DNA of 64,000 nucleotides from Alcaligenes sp. SORT26 (GTDB lineage Bacteria > Pseudomonadota > Gammaproteobacteria > Burkholderiales > Burkholderiaceae_B), in contig NZ_CP070975.1 of NCBI RefSeq assembly GCF_017377875.1, forward strand, positions 2,418,001-2,482,000, in the 5' to 3' direction. A program made the position numbers and the translations under genes. Below, one piece after another: positions 18,435-26,261 of this stretch (position 1 is the stretch's first letter; each line of letters begins with the position of its first letter). The notes below the pieces were generated by a model that ran no database searches, was not told where the DNA came from, and worked only from the letters and a program-made list of their open reading frames with translations.

Positions 18435-19241
18435 TTAGTAAGCTGCGCCGGGCTGAGCAATTGGCACCTCAACCTCGTCCTTGAACTGACCCAGCAAAGC
18501 CGTTGCCGCCTGCCGCAACAACACTGCATCTACGCCTACGGCCACAAACAAGGCGCCTAAGGACTGATAGTGATGCGCTGCCTCGACATTCGACTGCAGG
18601 ATTCCAGGGGCTTTACCCGCCTTGCTGATACGCACAATCGCATCCTCGATGGCTGACAAGACATCTGGATGCCCTGGTTCGGTCAAATACCCCATGCTGG
18701 CCGCCAAATCCGCCGGGCCAATGAAAACACCATCCACACCCTCCACCGCCAGAATTTCGTCCAGGTTATCCAGCGCCTCACGAGTTTCCACCTGGCAAAT
18801 CACGCACATTTCCTGGTTAGCTCGCGCCACATAATCCGTGGTCGCTCCCCAACGAGCAGCACGAGCCAGAGCTGCACCTACCCCTCGAATACCCTGCGGA
18901 GGATAACGTGTCGCAGCAACAGCCGCTTTAGCCTGTTCAGCGTTTTGCACCATAGGAATCAACAGATTCTGAGCCCCCATATCCAGCAGCAGCTTGATCT
19001 GCACAGGGTCGTTCCAGCTAGGACGCACAATCGGCGCGATGGGATGAGCGGATACGGCCTGCAACTGCGCCAGCAAGGTCTGTACCGTATTGGGAACATG
19101 CTCGCCATCCAGCAAGATCCAGTCATAGCCCAGACCGGCACATAAATCAGCCACGTATGGGCTGGCCAAACCGTGCCACAAACCAATCTGAGACTTGCCC
19201 TGCCGCAAAGCCTGCTTGAACGCATTGACTGGATGATTCAT
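18435..19241 (-). CDS. HpcH/HpaI family class II aldolase
   Basis: A 268-residue metal-dependent pyruvate aldolase of the HpaI (4-hydroxy-2-oxoheptanedioate aldolase) type. ATG 19241 was chosen because a strong AGAGGGGAAG ribosome-binding site precedes it; a start 30 bp upstream lacks one. Conserved elements: LDGEHVPNT near residue 43 with the catalytic histidine, [17 protein letters not shown], the metal-binding glutamate in [10 protein letters not shown] and the aspartate in [12 protein letters not shown]. The family cleaves 4-hydroxy-2-oxo acids to pyruvate plus an aldehyde. The substrate here is unknown; no homoprotocatechuate genes are adjacent. Its promoter region holds a 12-bp inverted repeat. 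Confidence 0.88.
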   Translation of the reverse strand: MNHPVNAFKQALRQGKSQIGLWHGLASPYVADLCAGLGYDWILLDGEHVPNTVQTLLAQLQAVSAHPIAPIVRPSWNDPVQIKLLLDMGAQNLLIPMVQNAEQAKAAVAATRYPPQGIRGVGAALARAARWGATTDYVARANQEMCVICQVETREALDNLDEILAVEGVDGVFIGPADLAASMGYLTEPGHPDVLSAIEDAIVRISKAGKAPGILQSNVEAAHHYQSLGALFVAVGVDAVLLRQAATALLGQFKDEVEVPIAQPGAAY

Positions 19242-19276
19242 GTCTTCCCCTCTTATGTGCTTAGGCGTCAAATGAA

Positions 19277-19330
19277 CAGTGTAAAGCGATCCTGCTACTA
19301 CACAAGGTGAACAGGGAACGCTTTACACTG
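19277..19330. repeat. 12-bp perfect inverted repeat upstream of the HpaI-type aldolase
   Basis: CAGTGTAAAGCG (19277-19288) and CGCTTTACACTG (19319-19330) are exact reverse complements, 30 bp apart and 42 bp centre to centre (about four helical turns). They lie 36-89 bp upstream of the aldolase start and just after the membrane protein stop. The half-site TGTAAAGCG resembles LacI/GntR-type operator halves. A two-site looping operator or a long-loop 3' hairpin of the upstream gene are both possible. Confidence 0.65.
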
Positions 19331-19340
19331 GACGGCAAGC

Positions 19341-20243
19341 CTAAGCCACCCTCTTGCGCTGATGAAAGAGGAGAACGGCACTTAAGGAGAAGCCCGAGAC
19401 CAAGAGGGCGGCCACAGGCAGCAAAGTCAATGACTGCGGCGGGAACACATAGGCAAGCAAAGGAAATGCATACACGGCGGGCATGCGCATCTTGAACACA
19501 CGTAATAAGCCCCACATCAGCAGCATGTCGATTACGACTACCCAGATCCAATTCGAGATCAACAAAAATAACGTCACGCCGATTGCTGCAGACAAAGTCA
19601 GCACGACAGTTTGCTTAAGGACCATCCGCCAGGAATACATCTTCATATGCAAAGACTCGTACACCACTACGGCGACCGGTGGCAACACCGCCAACTGGAT
19701 ATAACCCAGGGCCGCAGCAATCCCCATACTGGCTAAAACAATCGCCCCATACACCCACAAGATCGACGTTTGAACGACACTGGTGCGATCCGCTGTACGG
19801 CGCAACTTTCCCAACACCACGGCCAGCATCAGCAAGAACGTGCTGAGCAGGATAGCAGCCACAAACGAGTACTCTATCGCATTGGTGACCACGGGCAAAA
19901 AACCCGTCGCCAGAGCCGGGGCCAGGCTGTAGCGAAACAAGGCAAAGAACAACAGCATCGCCACCAACACAAATGCCAACTTGAGCGCAAAGGGAATAGC
20001 CAGCAAGTTGATCCCAAAGCCCAGCAGGGCCGTGACCGTAGGCCAAAGAAAAATCTTCTCCGGGTGACGCATCCAGTTTTGCTCGCGATACGCCAACAAA
20101 GCTACGGCCATCGCCGCAATTTCTGGCAAGACTATTTCACGGTCATCCCAAAAGCTCGCCGCTGCCACCATCGTCACAATGAAGACAAACGCAACAAGGT
20201 ACGAACCGCTTTCCTGGCGAGGCGTCAATTTCTCTGACTGCAT
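19341..20243 (-). CDS. Polytopic membrane protein, HPP-like
   Basis: A 300-residue integral membrane protein with about eight to ten hydrophobic segments. Landmarks: DDREIVLPEIAAMAVALLAYREQNWMRHPEKIFLWPTVTALLG in the N-terminal half (the acidic/aromatic loop and P-T motif recall HPP family proteins), then paired TMs to the basic C-terminus HQRKRVA. I do not recognise a specific function and the HPP resemblance is tentative. It is transcribed toward the aldolase gene with a 99-bp gap containing an inverted repeat. Confidence 0.65.
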   Translation of the reverse strand: MQSEKLTPRQESGSYLVAFVFIVTMVAAASFWDDREIVLPEIAAMAVALLAYREQNWMRHPEKIFLWPTVTALLGFGINLLAIPFALKLAFVLVAMLLFFALFRYSLAPALATGFLPVVTNAIEYSFVAAILLSTFLLMLAVVLGKLRRTADRTSVVQTSILWVYGAIVLASMGIAAALGYIQLAVLPPVAVVVYESLHMKMYSWRMVLKQTVVLTLSAAIGVTLFLLISNWIWVVVIDMLLMWGLLRVFKMRMPAVYAFPLLAYVFPPQSLTLLPVAALLVSGFSLSAVLLFHQRKRVA

Positions 20244-20435
20244 GATTGAACCCTTTCAAAGCAACGAACTGCACGCTCGTTGCCAGACTGAAAACGCCAG
20301 TCTCAGGCTTCCCCTTACAGGAAGGTCAAGCAGTCTATTTTTTGTGCGCAAGACCCGGCCCCTGAGGCGCTCAGGCCAGAGGCAGCATATTTTTCTAAAG
20401 GGCTCTAAGGTCTGAGCTTGAAAAGAAGTCGCCAA

Positions 20436-20465
20436 CGAGAGTGCTCAGGATCGAATCCACTCTCG
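20436..20465 (-). terminator. Possible terminator of the ABC transporter operon
   Basis: CGAGAGTG (20436-20443) and CACTCTCG (20458-20465) form an 8-bp stem with a 14-nt loop, 12 bp after the ABC ATPase stop. On the minus strand a short TTCTTTTC tract follows about 10 nt later. Weak as an intrinsic terminator. Confidence 0.4.
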
Positions 20466-20477
20466 ATCAGGCTGAAA

Positions 20478-21221
20478 TTACAAGGCTTGGCCGAGCTCTT
20501 TGACCAAGTCCCCGAAACGGGCAGTATTACGATCTCTGGGGCGTGGCAAATCGATCTCGATCCGGGCACTGACGCCAGCCGGACTCCCCCCTAATACGAT
20601 GACGGTATCAGCCAAAAACACCGCTTCATCAATATCGTGTGTCACGAACAGCACTGCGGCCGAACTACGCTGCCAAACCTGAACCAGCTCATCCTGCAAG
20701 GCCTGACGTGTCAAAGCATCCACGGCAGAAAAGGGCTCGTCCATCAAAAGCAAATCCGGCTGCACGGCTAAGGCCCGGGCAATACCGACTCGCTGCACCT
20801 GACCACCCGACAACTGATGTGGCCAACGATCTTTCAAGTGCGCCAGGCCTACCTGATTCAGGGCCGCATCAACACGCTGATCCAGTTCCTGACGCGACAG
20901 ACCCAAACCTTCCAGGCCATACGCCACGTTGGAGGCAATACGACGCCAGGGCAACAAGCGACTGTCCTGAAACACAAAGGCATTCGCCCGACGGCCAGGG
21001 CTATCTTGCAGGTTGGATCGCAAATGGCCGAAGCTGGGCTGGCTCAAACCGGCTGCCGCACGCAACAAGGTGCTCTTGCCTACCCCCGAGCCGCCCACAA
21101 TGGCCACAAAATGCCCTGCCTGAACATCCAGATTCACATCACGGATCACAGGTGCAGGTGCACCGGGGTATTGAAAACCAAACCCCTGAAACTGAATCAA
21201 GGCTGCCACTGAAGTACCCAT
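20478..21221 (-). CDS. ABC transporter ATP-binding protein, NitT/TauT type
   Basis: A 247-residue ABC ATPase of the SsuB/TauB/NrtD group. Walker A is GGSGVGKST near residue 43, Q-loop FVFQDSRLLPWR, signature LSGGQVQRVGIARAL near residue 141, Walker B LLLMDEPFSAVD and the H-loop FVTHDIDEAV. It energises import through the permease encoded immediately upstream, whose gene it overlaps by 25 bp. Third gene of a substrate-binding protein-permease-ATPase operon. Likely substrates of the class are sulfonates, taurine, nitrate or pyrimidine precursors; sequence alone does not decide. Confidence 0.9.
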   Translation of the reverse strand: MGTSVAALIQFQGFGFQYPGAPAPVIRDVNLDVQAGHFVAIVGGSGVGKSTLLRAAAGLSQPSFGHLRSNLQDSPGRRANAFVFQDSRLLPWRRIASNVAYGLEGLGLSRQELDQRVDAALNQVGLAHLKDRWPHQLSGGQVQRVGIARALAVQPDLLLMDEPFSAVDALTRQALQDELVQVWQRSSAAVLFVTHDIDEAVFLADTVIVLGGSPAGVSARIEIDLPRPRDRNTARFGDLVKELGQAL

Positions 21222-22024
21222 TTATTGAAAGTCAGAAAAAGCATGTCGCACACGGTATAAACCACCGAGATGATCAACATATAGACCACGACCGCGTCAT
21301 AGGCGCCAACCCCGGCAGCCGCATTCATTTCCTGACCCATGCCAGGCACCCCCAAGAGCTCGGCGGCAATCAGGGTCATCCAGGCCTGCCCAATACCCGC
21401 ACGTACGCCACTCAGCAAACCGGGGCTGATCGCAGGCAGAACCACAGTCCAGGCACGTGAGAAGTACGAGTTATGCCCAAAGGCTGCGGCCAACTCGTAA
21501 TAACGTGGATCCACCGAACGCACAGCGCTATACGTTGCAAAGTAGTTCAACCAGAACACACCAATTGCAATCACAAAGGCCGCGCCGGTATGGCTAACCT
21601 TGAACCAGGCAATGGCAAACACCACCCACGCCAAAGGCGGGATAGGACGCAGCAAACGCACCAAATAGGCTTGCAGCAAATCAAAACGATGAATGGTTGC
21701 CGCGGCAAGACCAAAGACAATGCCCAGAATCGTCCCGATACCCAGGCCCCAGAAATAATGCACCAGACTGGATTGAGCGGCAGGCCAGAGACGACCAGCC
21801 TCGATTTCCTGAAACAAGGCAGACGGCAGACTTAAAGGATCTGGCAAGGTACCGCGCGGAGCCCAGCCATAGACATAAGCCAGTCGCCACACCAGGATAA
21901 ACAAGGCCAGACCAGCCACACCATAAACAATCCGCTCCAGACCACGACGCCATAAGGCATCAACCAAGGCACCCGCAGGTGCAGGTGCTGCGGCGGGCAA
22001 ACTTGCTTGTTTCGCAACGCTCAT
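21197..22024 (-). CDS. ABC transporter permease, NitT/TauT type
   Basis: A 275-residue inner-membrane permease with about six membrane segments. The cytoplasmic EAA loop, which contacts the ATPase, is near residue 185 (ELAAAFGHNSYFSRAWTVVLPAISPGLLSGVRAGIGQAW), matching the SsuC/TauC signature. The N-terminal 30 residues are Ala/Pro-rich and cytoplasmic. The start codon overlaps the stop of the binding protein gene by 1 bp (TAATG), indicating translational coupling. Confidence 0.9.
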   Translation of the reverse strand: MSVAKQASLPAAAPAPAGALVDALWRRGLERIVYGVAGLALFILVWRLAYVYGWAPRGTLPDPLSLPSALFQEIEAGRLWPAAQSSLVHYFWGLGIGTILGIVFGLAAATIHRFDLLQAYLVRLLRPIPPLAWVVFAIAWFKVSHTGAAFVIAIGVFWLNYFATYSAVRSVDPRYYELAAAFGHNSYFSRAWTVVLPAISPGLLSGVRAGIGQAWMTLIAAELLGVPGMGQEMNAAAGVGAYDAVVVYMLIISVVYTVCDMLFLTFNKWVLQWQP

Positions 22025-23037
22025 TACGGTGCTGCCTTCTCATAAAAGCGAACGTCAAACAGGCTTTGAACATCATCCAGCTTGGTCGCCAGCGTGCCTA
22101 AAGAAACCTGAAAGTCCTGCAACTGAACCGTGCCATCAATAATCTTGCGGGGGTCAGGCTGGAACTGATCACGTGAACGCTCGATAGCAGCCTGCACAAT
22201 ATCCTTGGGCAAGCGACCACCGCCTACGTACTTCTGTACATACGGCGTAGCCTTGGCAGGCTCATCGCGCAGCATAGCAGTGGCACGCAGGTGAGCATTC
22301 ACCAAATGCTGAACCAGATCAGGATTGGATTTGATCAGACCTTCACGTACCAGCAGCACCGAGCCAGGCTCATTAGGAAACAGCTCACCACCATGCGCCA
22401 CGATTTTGGCATCAGGCTGGCGTTGCAGAATCTGGCTAACCGTAGGTTCCAGAATAGCTGCAGCATCCACAGCATGGTTGCTCAAGGCCTGCTGAATCTG
22501 AGCCTCGCCCTGATAAATCACTTCGACCACGCCTGGGTCGACCTTCAACATATTGCGCAACCAGTATTGCAAGGCAGCCTCAGGCACCGCTCCTTTGGGG
22601 TAGCTGGCAACCTTGGGTTTATGCCCTTTTTCCTGAGTGAATTTAGCGACAGCAGCAGCGAAATCCGGCTTGTCTGCATCCAGGTAGCTGGACAGATCAC
22701 CAATTGCCACCACGCTGACCTGCTCCACAATATTGGAGGCCACCACCTTGACGTCTGCTTCCTTGGCCTTGGCCACCAGAGCGGGGCCAATACCAACGTA
22801 AGCCACATCCAACTGACCAGCAATCAAGGCCTGGGTCAGCGCTGGGCCGCTTTGAAACTGAACCAGCTTGGGATCCGGCTGCCCTTCAGGCAGTAAGTCA
22901 CCCGATCCTAAGCCCACGAACAATTGAGCAGCAGGCATGATGGGCAAATAGCCGATCTCCAGCGCTTGCTCGGCAGCCTGTGCGGAGAAGGAAACAGAGA
23001 GGGCAAGAAGGCTGGGGGCTAAATAACGGGAAAACAT
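22024..23037 (-). CDS. ABC transporter substrate-binding protein, NitT/TauT type
   Basis: A 337-residue periplasmic binding protein. A signal peptide is clear (MFSRYLAPSLLALSVSFSAQAA, cleavage near residue 22). The mature part begins LEIGYLPIMPAAQLFVG, the typical first strand of the SsuA/NMT1-like fold, and includes QSGPALTQALIAGQLDVAYVGIGPAL near residue 65. First gene of the operon. Which anion or sulfonate it binds is not evident; no monooxygenase gene such as ssuD or tauD is adjacent. Confidence 0.88.
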   Translation of the reverse strand: MFSRYLAPSLLALSVSFSAQAAEQALEIGYLPIMPAAQLFVGLGSGDLLPEGQPDPKLVQFQSGPALTQALIAGQLDVAYVGIGPALVAKAKEADVKVVASNIVEQVSVVAIGDLSSYLDADKPDFAAAVAKFTQEKGHKPKVASYPKGAVPEAALQYWLRNMLKVDPGVVEVIYQGEAQIQQALSNHAVDAAAILEPTVSQILQRQPDAKIVAHGGELFPNEPGSVLLVREGLIKSNPDLVQHLVNAHLRATAMLRDEPAKATPYVQKYVGGGRLPKDIVQAAIERSRDQFQPDPRKIIDGTVQLQDFQVSLGTLATKLDDVQSLFDVRFYEKAAP

Positions 23038-23213
23038 AAAGATCTCGTGAAACAGGCGAAAACTGAAGCTTAAACCTGTTGGAGAGACGCATCTTTATTT
23101 GCTTATAACTAAAAATAATAAAAATGGGATTCTTTAGAGCGTGGTGGTTAGCGCCTTGTACGCATACCTATACGCATTTCCCCTGTAGCTCTAGTAAATG
23201 GCAAGTACTTTTA

Positions 23214-23582
23214 TTAGCGAGTAATAAAGTAGGTGCCAACCATCAAGAAGAGCACGCCCACCAGCTTATTAAAGGTAAGAAGTTCGCCGAAAAACAGCCA
23301 GGCCAATATCAAACCAACTAAATATCCTAGTGACAACAATGGATAGGCAACACCGACCTCTAGCTTGGAGAGCACAACAACCCATACCCCAAAGCTTAGA
23401 ACATACAAAACCAACCCTCCAGTTATGAAGGGATTGAATATTGCCCGGAAAATAGAATAAACAACCCCTTTTTCAGGGAGAAATAAAATATGAAGAGAAT
23501 TGGTCCCAGCCTTCAAAAGCATCTGCGCGAAGGTATTCAATAAAACAGCGGACAAAACCAAACCAATCTGAGCAACGCCCAT
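23214..23582 (-). CDS. SMR/EmrE-like small membrane protein, possible polyprenyl-phosphate-sugar flippase subunit
   Basis: A 122-residue protein with four predicted membrane helices (about 4-24, 48-72, 76-95, 100-120), the layout of small multidrug resistance proteins and of the ArnE/ArnF flippase subunits. Landmarks are NTFAQMLLKAG near the N-terminus and LEVGVAYPLLSLGYLVGLILAWLFFGE in the second half. It lacks the membrane-embedded glutamate in helix 1 that EmrE uses for drug/proton antiport, which favours the lipid-sugar flippase type. It starts 1 bp after the PAP2-like gene, so it belongs to the polyprenyl-phospho-pentose cluster. Role inferred from context. Confidence 0.72.
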   Translation of the reverse strand: MGVAQIGLVLSAVLLNTFAQMLLKAGTNSLHILFLPEKGVVYSIFRAIFNPFITGGLVLYVLSFGVWVVVLSKLEVGVAYPLLSLGYLVGLILAWLFFGELLTFNKLVGVLFLMVGTYFITR

Positions 23583-23583
23583 T

Positions 23584-23985
23584 CTAAATTCCTAAAAGGT
23601 GTACTACCAAAGCCACTCCCGCACCAACCAGGCAGCCAGCCATAATCTCCGTTTTGCTATGACCAATTCTTTCTCTAAGGTTAAGTCCCCCTAGTTTGTT
23701 TAAAGCTATTGCATGTTTTTCGATCTGCTTGCGCAGACTATTAGCATCAAGCAAAACAATAAACATTAAGGCTATTGAAACACCTAGAGCTGGGCTTGAA
23801 AGCCCTTCTTTTAAATAAACAAGAACAGCCATGCTACTAACAATAGAGCTATGATTGCTAGGCATGCCACCATAACCAACCAAATCAAAAGCAAGACGCC
23901 TAGCTCGCAAACTATTTATAAGGAACTTTAAAACCCCTGCAACTAGCCATGCTAAAAATGGAGTTGATATATATGCGTAGGTCAT
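23584..23985 (-). CDS. Divergent PAP2 (DUF212-type) membrane phosphatase-like protein
   Basis: A 133-residue membrane protein of the divergent PAP2 family, with the signature GGMPSNHSS near residue 40 and GHSKTEIMAG near residue 108. ATG 23985 was chosen because it lies 2 bp after the stop of the upstream gene; an in-frame extension upstream would overlap that gene. In mycobacteria a PAP2-type protein (Rv3807c) sits beside the DPPR synthase Rv3806c and is thought to remove the 5-phosphate from decaprenyl-phosphoryl-5-phosphoribose. The same neighbour relation here suggests the same step, but the divergent-PAP2 family itself has no firm biochemical function. Confidence 0.75.
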   Translation of the reverse strand: MTYAYISTPFLAWLVAGVLKFLINSLRARRLAFDLVGYGGMPSNHSSIVSSMAVLVYLKEGLSSPALGVSIALMFIVLLDANSLRKQIEKHAIALNKLGGLNLRERIGHSKTEIMAGCLVGAGVALVVHLLGI

Positions 23986-23987
23986 AA

Positions 23988-24827
23988 TTAAAAATAAAGC
24001 TGATAAACAACAACGGAAAGCCAAGAAATAACAATCATTAAAATAGGCTTATCATTTATAACAGCGTCGGTTGGCGACTCTCCTTGATCAGAAGAATCAA
24101 TAATGTACCAATATCTGAAAATACCGAACAAGATAATTGGAACAGTTAAAACCAAATCAGGCTTAGACTCAAGAACAAACATACTATAAAAAACGATAGT
24201 ACAAGTAGCCGCTGTTTCTACGTACTTACGCACCAAATCACTTGAATATTTTTTTAATGCCTCTCTGGTTACTCCGCCAGAATTCTTGAGCTCCTGCTCC
24301 CTCTTTACAGCAGCCAAATAAAGGGATAATGACAATACGGTAATCAACATCCAGTTTGAAACTGGAACCTGTATCGCCAGTGCACCAGCATACACTCTAA
24401 GAACAAATCCCAACGCAACGGTAAAAATATCAACAACGGGAATATGCTTTAGATATTTCGTATACGCGACATTAACAACAATGTAAAAAGAAAGAATAAA
24501 AAAAACCTGGTAATTCAGGAGCAAAGAAAAAGCGACTACAACATAGCAAAACAACAGCAAAAAAACAGACTGTAAAACAGAAACTTCACCACTGGCCAAG
24601 GGACGAAAACGTTTTTTTGGATGCAAGCGATCTTTCTCTACATCGCCGATATCATTAACAATATAAACGGACGAAGCAGCAAAAGAAAAAAAACAGAAAG
24701 CCAATAATGATTTTATTATTGAATCAGAAGATAGCATCATGCCGGAAAAAACCAACGGAGCAAAAACAAAAAAGTTCTTGACCCATTGCTTTGGCCGCAT
24801 AAGGCGTAGAAGAGATAAACTATTCAT
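23988..24827 (-). CDS. Polyprenyl-phosphate phosphoribosyltransferase (DPPR synthase-like, UbiA superfamily)
   Basis: A 279-residue UbiA-superfamily prenyltransferase. The first aspartate motif is NDIGDVEKDRLHPKKRFRPLASG near residue 58 and a second acidic site is near residue 190. The N-terminus RLMRPKQWVKNFFVFAPL and the PKKRFRPLASG string are typical of decaprenyl-phosphate phosphoribosyltransferases such as Rv3806c, which attach 5-phosphoribose from PRPP to decaprenyl phosphate, rather than of UbiA. About eight TM segments. It overlaps the upstream GT-C gene by 8 bp. Likely product: polyprenyl-phosphoryl-5-phosphoribose, a donor precursor for ribofuranose or, after epimerisation, D-arabinofuranose. 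Confidence 0.85.
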   Translation of the reverse strand: MNSLSLLRLMRPKQWVKNFFVFAPLVFSGMMLSSDSIIKSLLAFCFFSFAASSVYIVNDIGDVEKDRLHPKKRFRPLASGEVSVLQSVFLLLFCYVVVAFSLLLNYQVFFILSFYIVVNVAYTKYLKHIPVVDIFTVALGFVLRVYAGALAIQVPVSNWMLITVLSLSLYLAAVKREQELKNSGGVTREALKKYSSDLVRKYVETAATCTIVFYSMFVLESKPDLVLTVPIILFGIFRYWYIIDSSDQGESPTDAVINDKPILMIVISWLSVVVYQLYF

Positions 24828-26220
24828 CCGACCTCCAGCTCAATAAAATAGCTGAGACAGCAAACAACATAAATGGCATGATAGACAAAGCATATCTGGA
24901 TTGAACTTCAAAAACAAAATAGAAGACAATCATTTGAAAAACATAAGCACAGGCAGAAAAATATAAAAATTCTCTTATATTATTTTTATTCCTTTTTTTG
25001 AAAAAATAAATCACTAAAGAAATAAAAAACAAAATAAGAAGAATGTAATATAAATGCGAATTTATTTTCTCGGACAAAGAAGCATATTCCTGACCAACCT
25101 TATGCTCTGGGTTATTATTGGCCCAAAAGAACACCCCGCCCGAAGGAACCCATAAAGTTTTAATTTTCTGCTTATATGAAAACTTTACGAATCCTGGAAA
25201 ATCATCAAAAATCCGAGAATAAATCTCTTTCTTCACTGCCTCGCCAACCTTACCTTCATCCCCTAGCGAAGTCCGCAAGTCCTGCACAAACCCGACATCA
25301 TCAGTGTTATATAGCCCGTTATGATTCTTATTAGTCCCGAACAAAAGCACATAACCACCCATGCCGTGATTTGAGTTGACACTAAAAAACCCCTGGTACG
25401 CACTATTCAAAAGAGCATGCGAAGAAAATACCAAGAACAAAGGGATCAAAAAACAAATAACGGACTTAATAGCCCTATCGGAATATAAAAAGACACCAAC
25501 AAGAAAAGGGAAAATCAAAAAAACAGAGGTAGGCCTGGAGTAATAAGCAAAACCAATAAAAAAAGCACTAAAAACCAAGAAAAACAAGCTTTTTGTTTTT
25601 ACAAATCGAAGAAAAACAAAAAGGGAAATGAATATATAAAGAAGATAGGTCGCCTCGCTGGAAACCACCGCTGTATAAACAAAAATCGACGGAAAAAGCG
25701 CATATAAAAAAGCTATAAAAGTAGATATTTTTCCACTTTGCCCCAGCTCCAGCATAATCGCTCTTACTACAACTGCCTGCAACGCCCAACACGCCGCCGC
25801 TGTTATAGAAGCAGCCAGATAACTGACACCCAACAACTTCATTCCAAATGCATAAACAATAGAACTCGACGGGTACTTAGAGCTTGTCCATACCTGAAAA
25901 AAATTTCCGTCTAAAAACCTGACAGCATCATTGTAATAAATTAAATAGTCGCTTTCTGGAATAGTTTGAACACTGAAAGCCCAGGCAACATAAGGGATAA
26001 ATACAGAAAAAAACAATAAAACAGGCGAGAGATCAAAGAATCTCCGCGCCAAAAAAAAACCGATTAAAGAAACAGAGACAATAGAAAAAAAAGAAAAGTA
26101 ATATTCACTCGTCAGATGGATAGTTCGAGAAAAATAAAATATCAAATACAAAAAAAACGGCAAAAAAACAAGTCGAAGAAAATTAAAACCTGAACCTAGA
26201 TTAAAGAAAGACCTGACCAT
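24820..26220 (-). CDS. GT-C type membrane glycosyltransferase (PMT/ArnT-like fold)
   Basis: A 466-residue protein with about eleven membrane segments. ATG 26220 was chosen because GGTGGA precedes it at good spacing; the alternative at 26229 is a GTG. The first extracytoplasmic loop has an acidic motif (TIPESDYLIYYNDAVRFLDG, near residue 90), which in GT-C enzymes positions the polyprenyl-phosphate sugar donor. A soluble region (about 280-385) contains FGTNKNHNGLYNTDDVGF. It is very AT-rich. Its place directly before the DPPR synthase suggests that it transfers the polyprenyl-linked pentose to a periplasmic glycan; this is inference. Confidence 0.75.
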   Translation of the reverse strand: MVRSFFNLGSGFNFLRLVFLPFFLYLIFYFSRTIHLTSEYYFSFFSIVSVSLIGFFLARRFFDLSPVLLFFSVFIPYVAWAFSVQTIPESDYLIYYNDAVRFLDGNFFQVWTSSKYPSSSIVYAFGMKLLGVSYLAASITAAACWALQAVVVRAIMLELGQSGKISTFIAFLYALFPSIFVYTAVVSSEATYLLYIFISLFVFLRFVKTKSLFFLVFSAFFIGFAYYSRPTSVFLIFPFLVGVFLYSDRAIKSVICFLIPLFLVFSSHALLNSAYQGFFSVNSNHGMGGYVLLFGTNKNHNGLYNTDDVGFVQDLRTSLGDEGKVGEAVKKEIYSRIFDDFPGFVKFSYKQKIKTLWVPSGGVFFWANNNPEHKVGQEYASLSEKINSHLYYILLILFFISLVIYFFKKRNKNNIREFLYFSACAYVFQMIVFYFVFEVQSRYALSIMPFMLFAVSAILLSWRSDE

Positions 26221-26261
26221 GTATTCCACCGCAAATTAATAAAAAATAAAAGCCAGCTTGC

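Noticed and set aside
23124-23321. 65-codon plus-strand open frame at the edge of the polysaccharide island
   Set aside because: Overlaps the SMR-like gene, no ribosome-binding site and no signal or membrane pattern.
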